This document shows, in pieces, positions 63,991-64,000 of a stretch of DNA of 64,000 nt. Location: the NCBI GenBank assembly GCA_026770025.1, contig JAMXDE010000026.1, positions 496,001 to 560,000 on the forward strand, read 5' to 3'. Every line of letters starts with the position of its first letter. The stretch's first letter is position 1. A program made the translations under genes and the position numbers. The notes below the pieces were generated by a model. That model did no database searches, was not told the origin of the DNA, and worked only from the letters and a program-made list of their open reading frames with translations. The stretch is from Craspedostauros australis (taxonomy: Eukaryota > Bacillariophyta > Bacillariophyceae > Mastogloiales > Achnanthaceae).

Positions 63991-64000
63991 GTGATCGGTG

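Larger units (their letters stand above)
59085..64000 (-). mobile_element. Copia H, Ty1/copia retrotransposon, cut by the window edge
   Basis: It is inserted in the 3' flank of gene copy 2 after the duplication, since unit 1 lacks it. It has a probable 3' LTR at 59085-59773 and a pol frame running off the right edge. Its integrase and RT wording differ from A, B, D and F, so it is another lineage. Confidence 0.8.

Overview
The window looks like nuclear DNA of a stramenopile, most likely a diatom. The reasons are many lineages of Ty1/copia retrotransposons of the diatom kind, short GT-AG introns (119-172 bp), and a secreted-protein gene pair whose predicted signal cleavage leaves Phe at +1. 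The assignment is inferred, because no ribosomal or plastid marker is present.

Only the two ends look like host sequence. A two-exon secreted-protein gene (64-1417) and a diverged paralogue (57215-58586) lie in directly repeated segments of about 1.95 kb. Their 5' leader, signal-peptide exon and 3' flanks are almost identical, but the mature protein differs mainly by amino-acid-changing substitutions. A low-confidence antisense ORF (56249-56968) lies just upstream of the second copy.

Almost everything between is a nested stack of mobile elements. Copia A (2434-7765, minus) has an extra 584-aa ORF behind pol, joined by an ATGA stop/start overlap. Copia B (7766-28990, plus) abuts it. B is split by an LTR-like segment (13414-14043) that carries a 5.2-kb piggyBac-like DNA transposon (14044-19286) at its 3' end, and again by Copia F1 (19602-27045, minus). 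T2 (29254-42596) is a decayed DNA transposon bounded by TTAA. It is filled by element X1, which itself contains LINE debris, and by decayed copia D (35838-41649). T1 (42601-56126) is a better-preserved TTAA-bounded element. Its 1154-codon DDE-like transposase gene is cut in two by Copia F2 (46265-53708, plus), a near-identical inverted copy of F1. After the second host gene, copia H (minus) runs off the right edge.

The best candidate for an undescribed system is the T family: TTAA target duplications, long terminal inverted repeats and a large transposase that does not look like piggyBac. Other leads are the piggyBac-like transposase carrying a PD-(D/E)XK-like motif, the extra ORF of copia A, and the diversifying gene pair. 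No tRNA, rRNA, CRISPR array or replication origin was seen.
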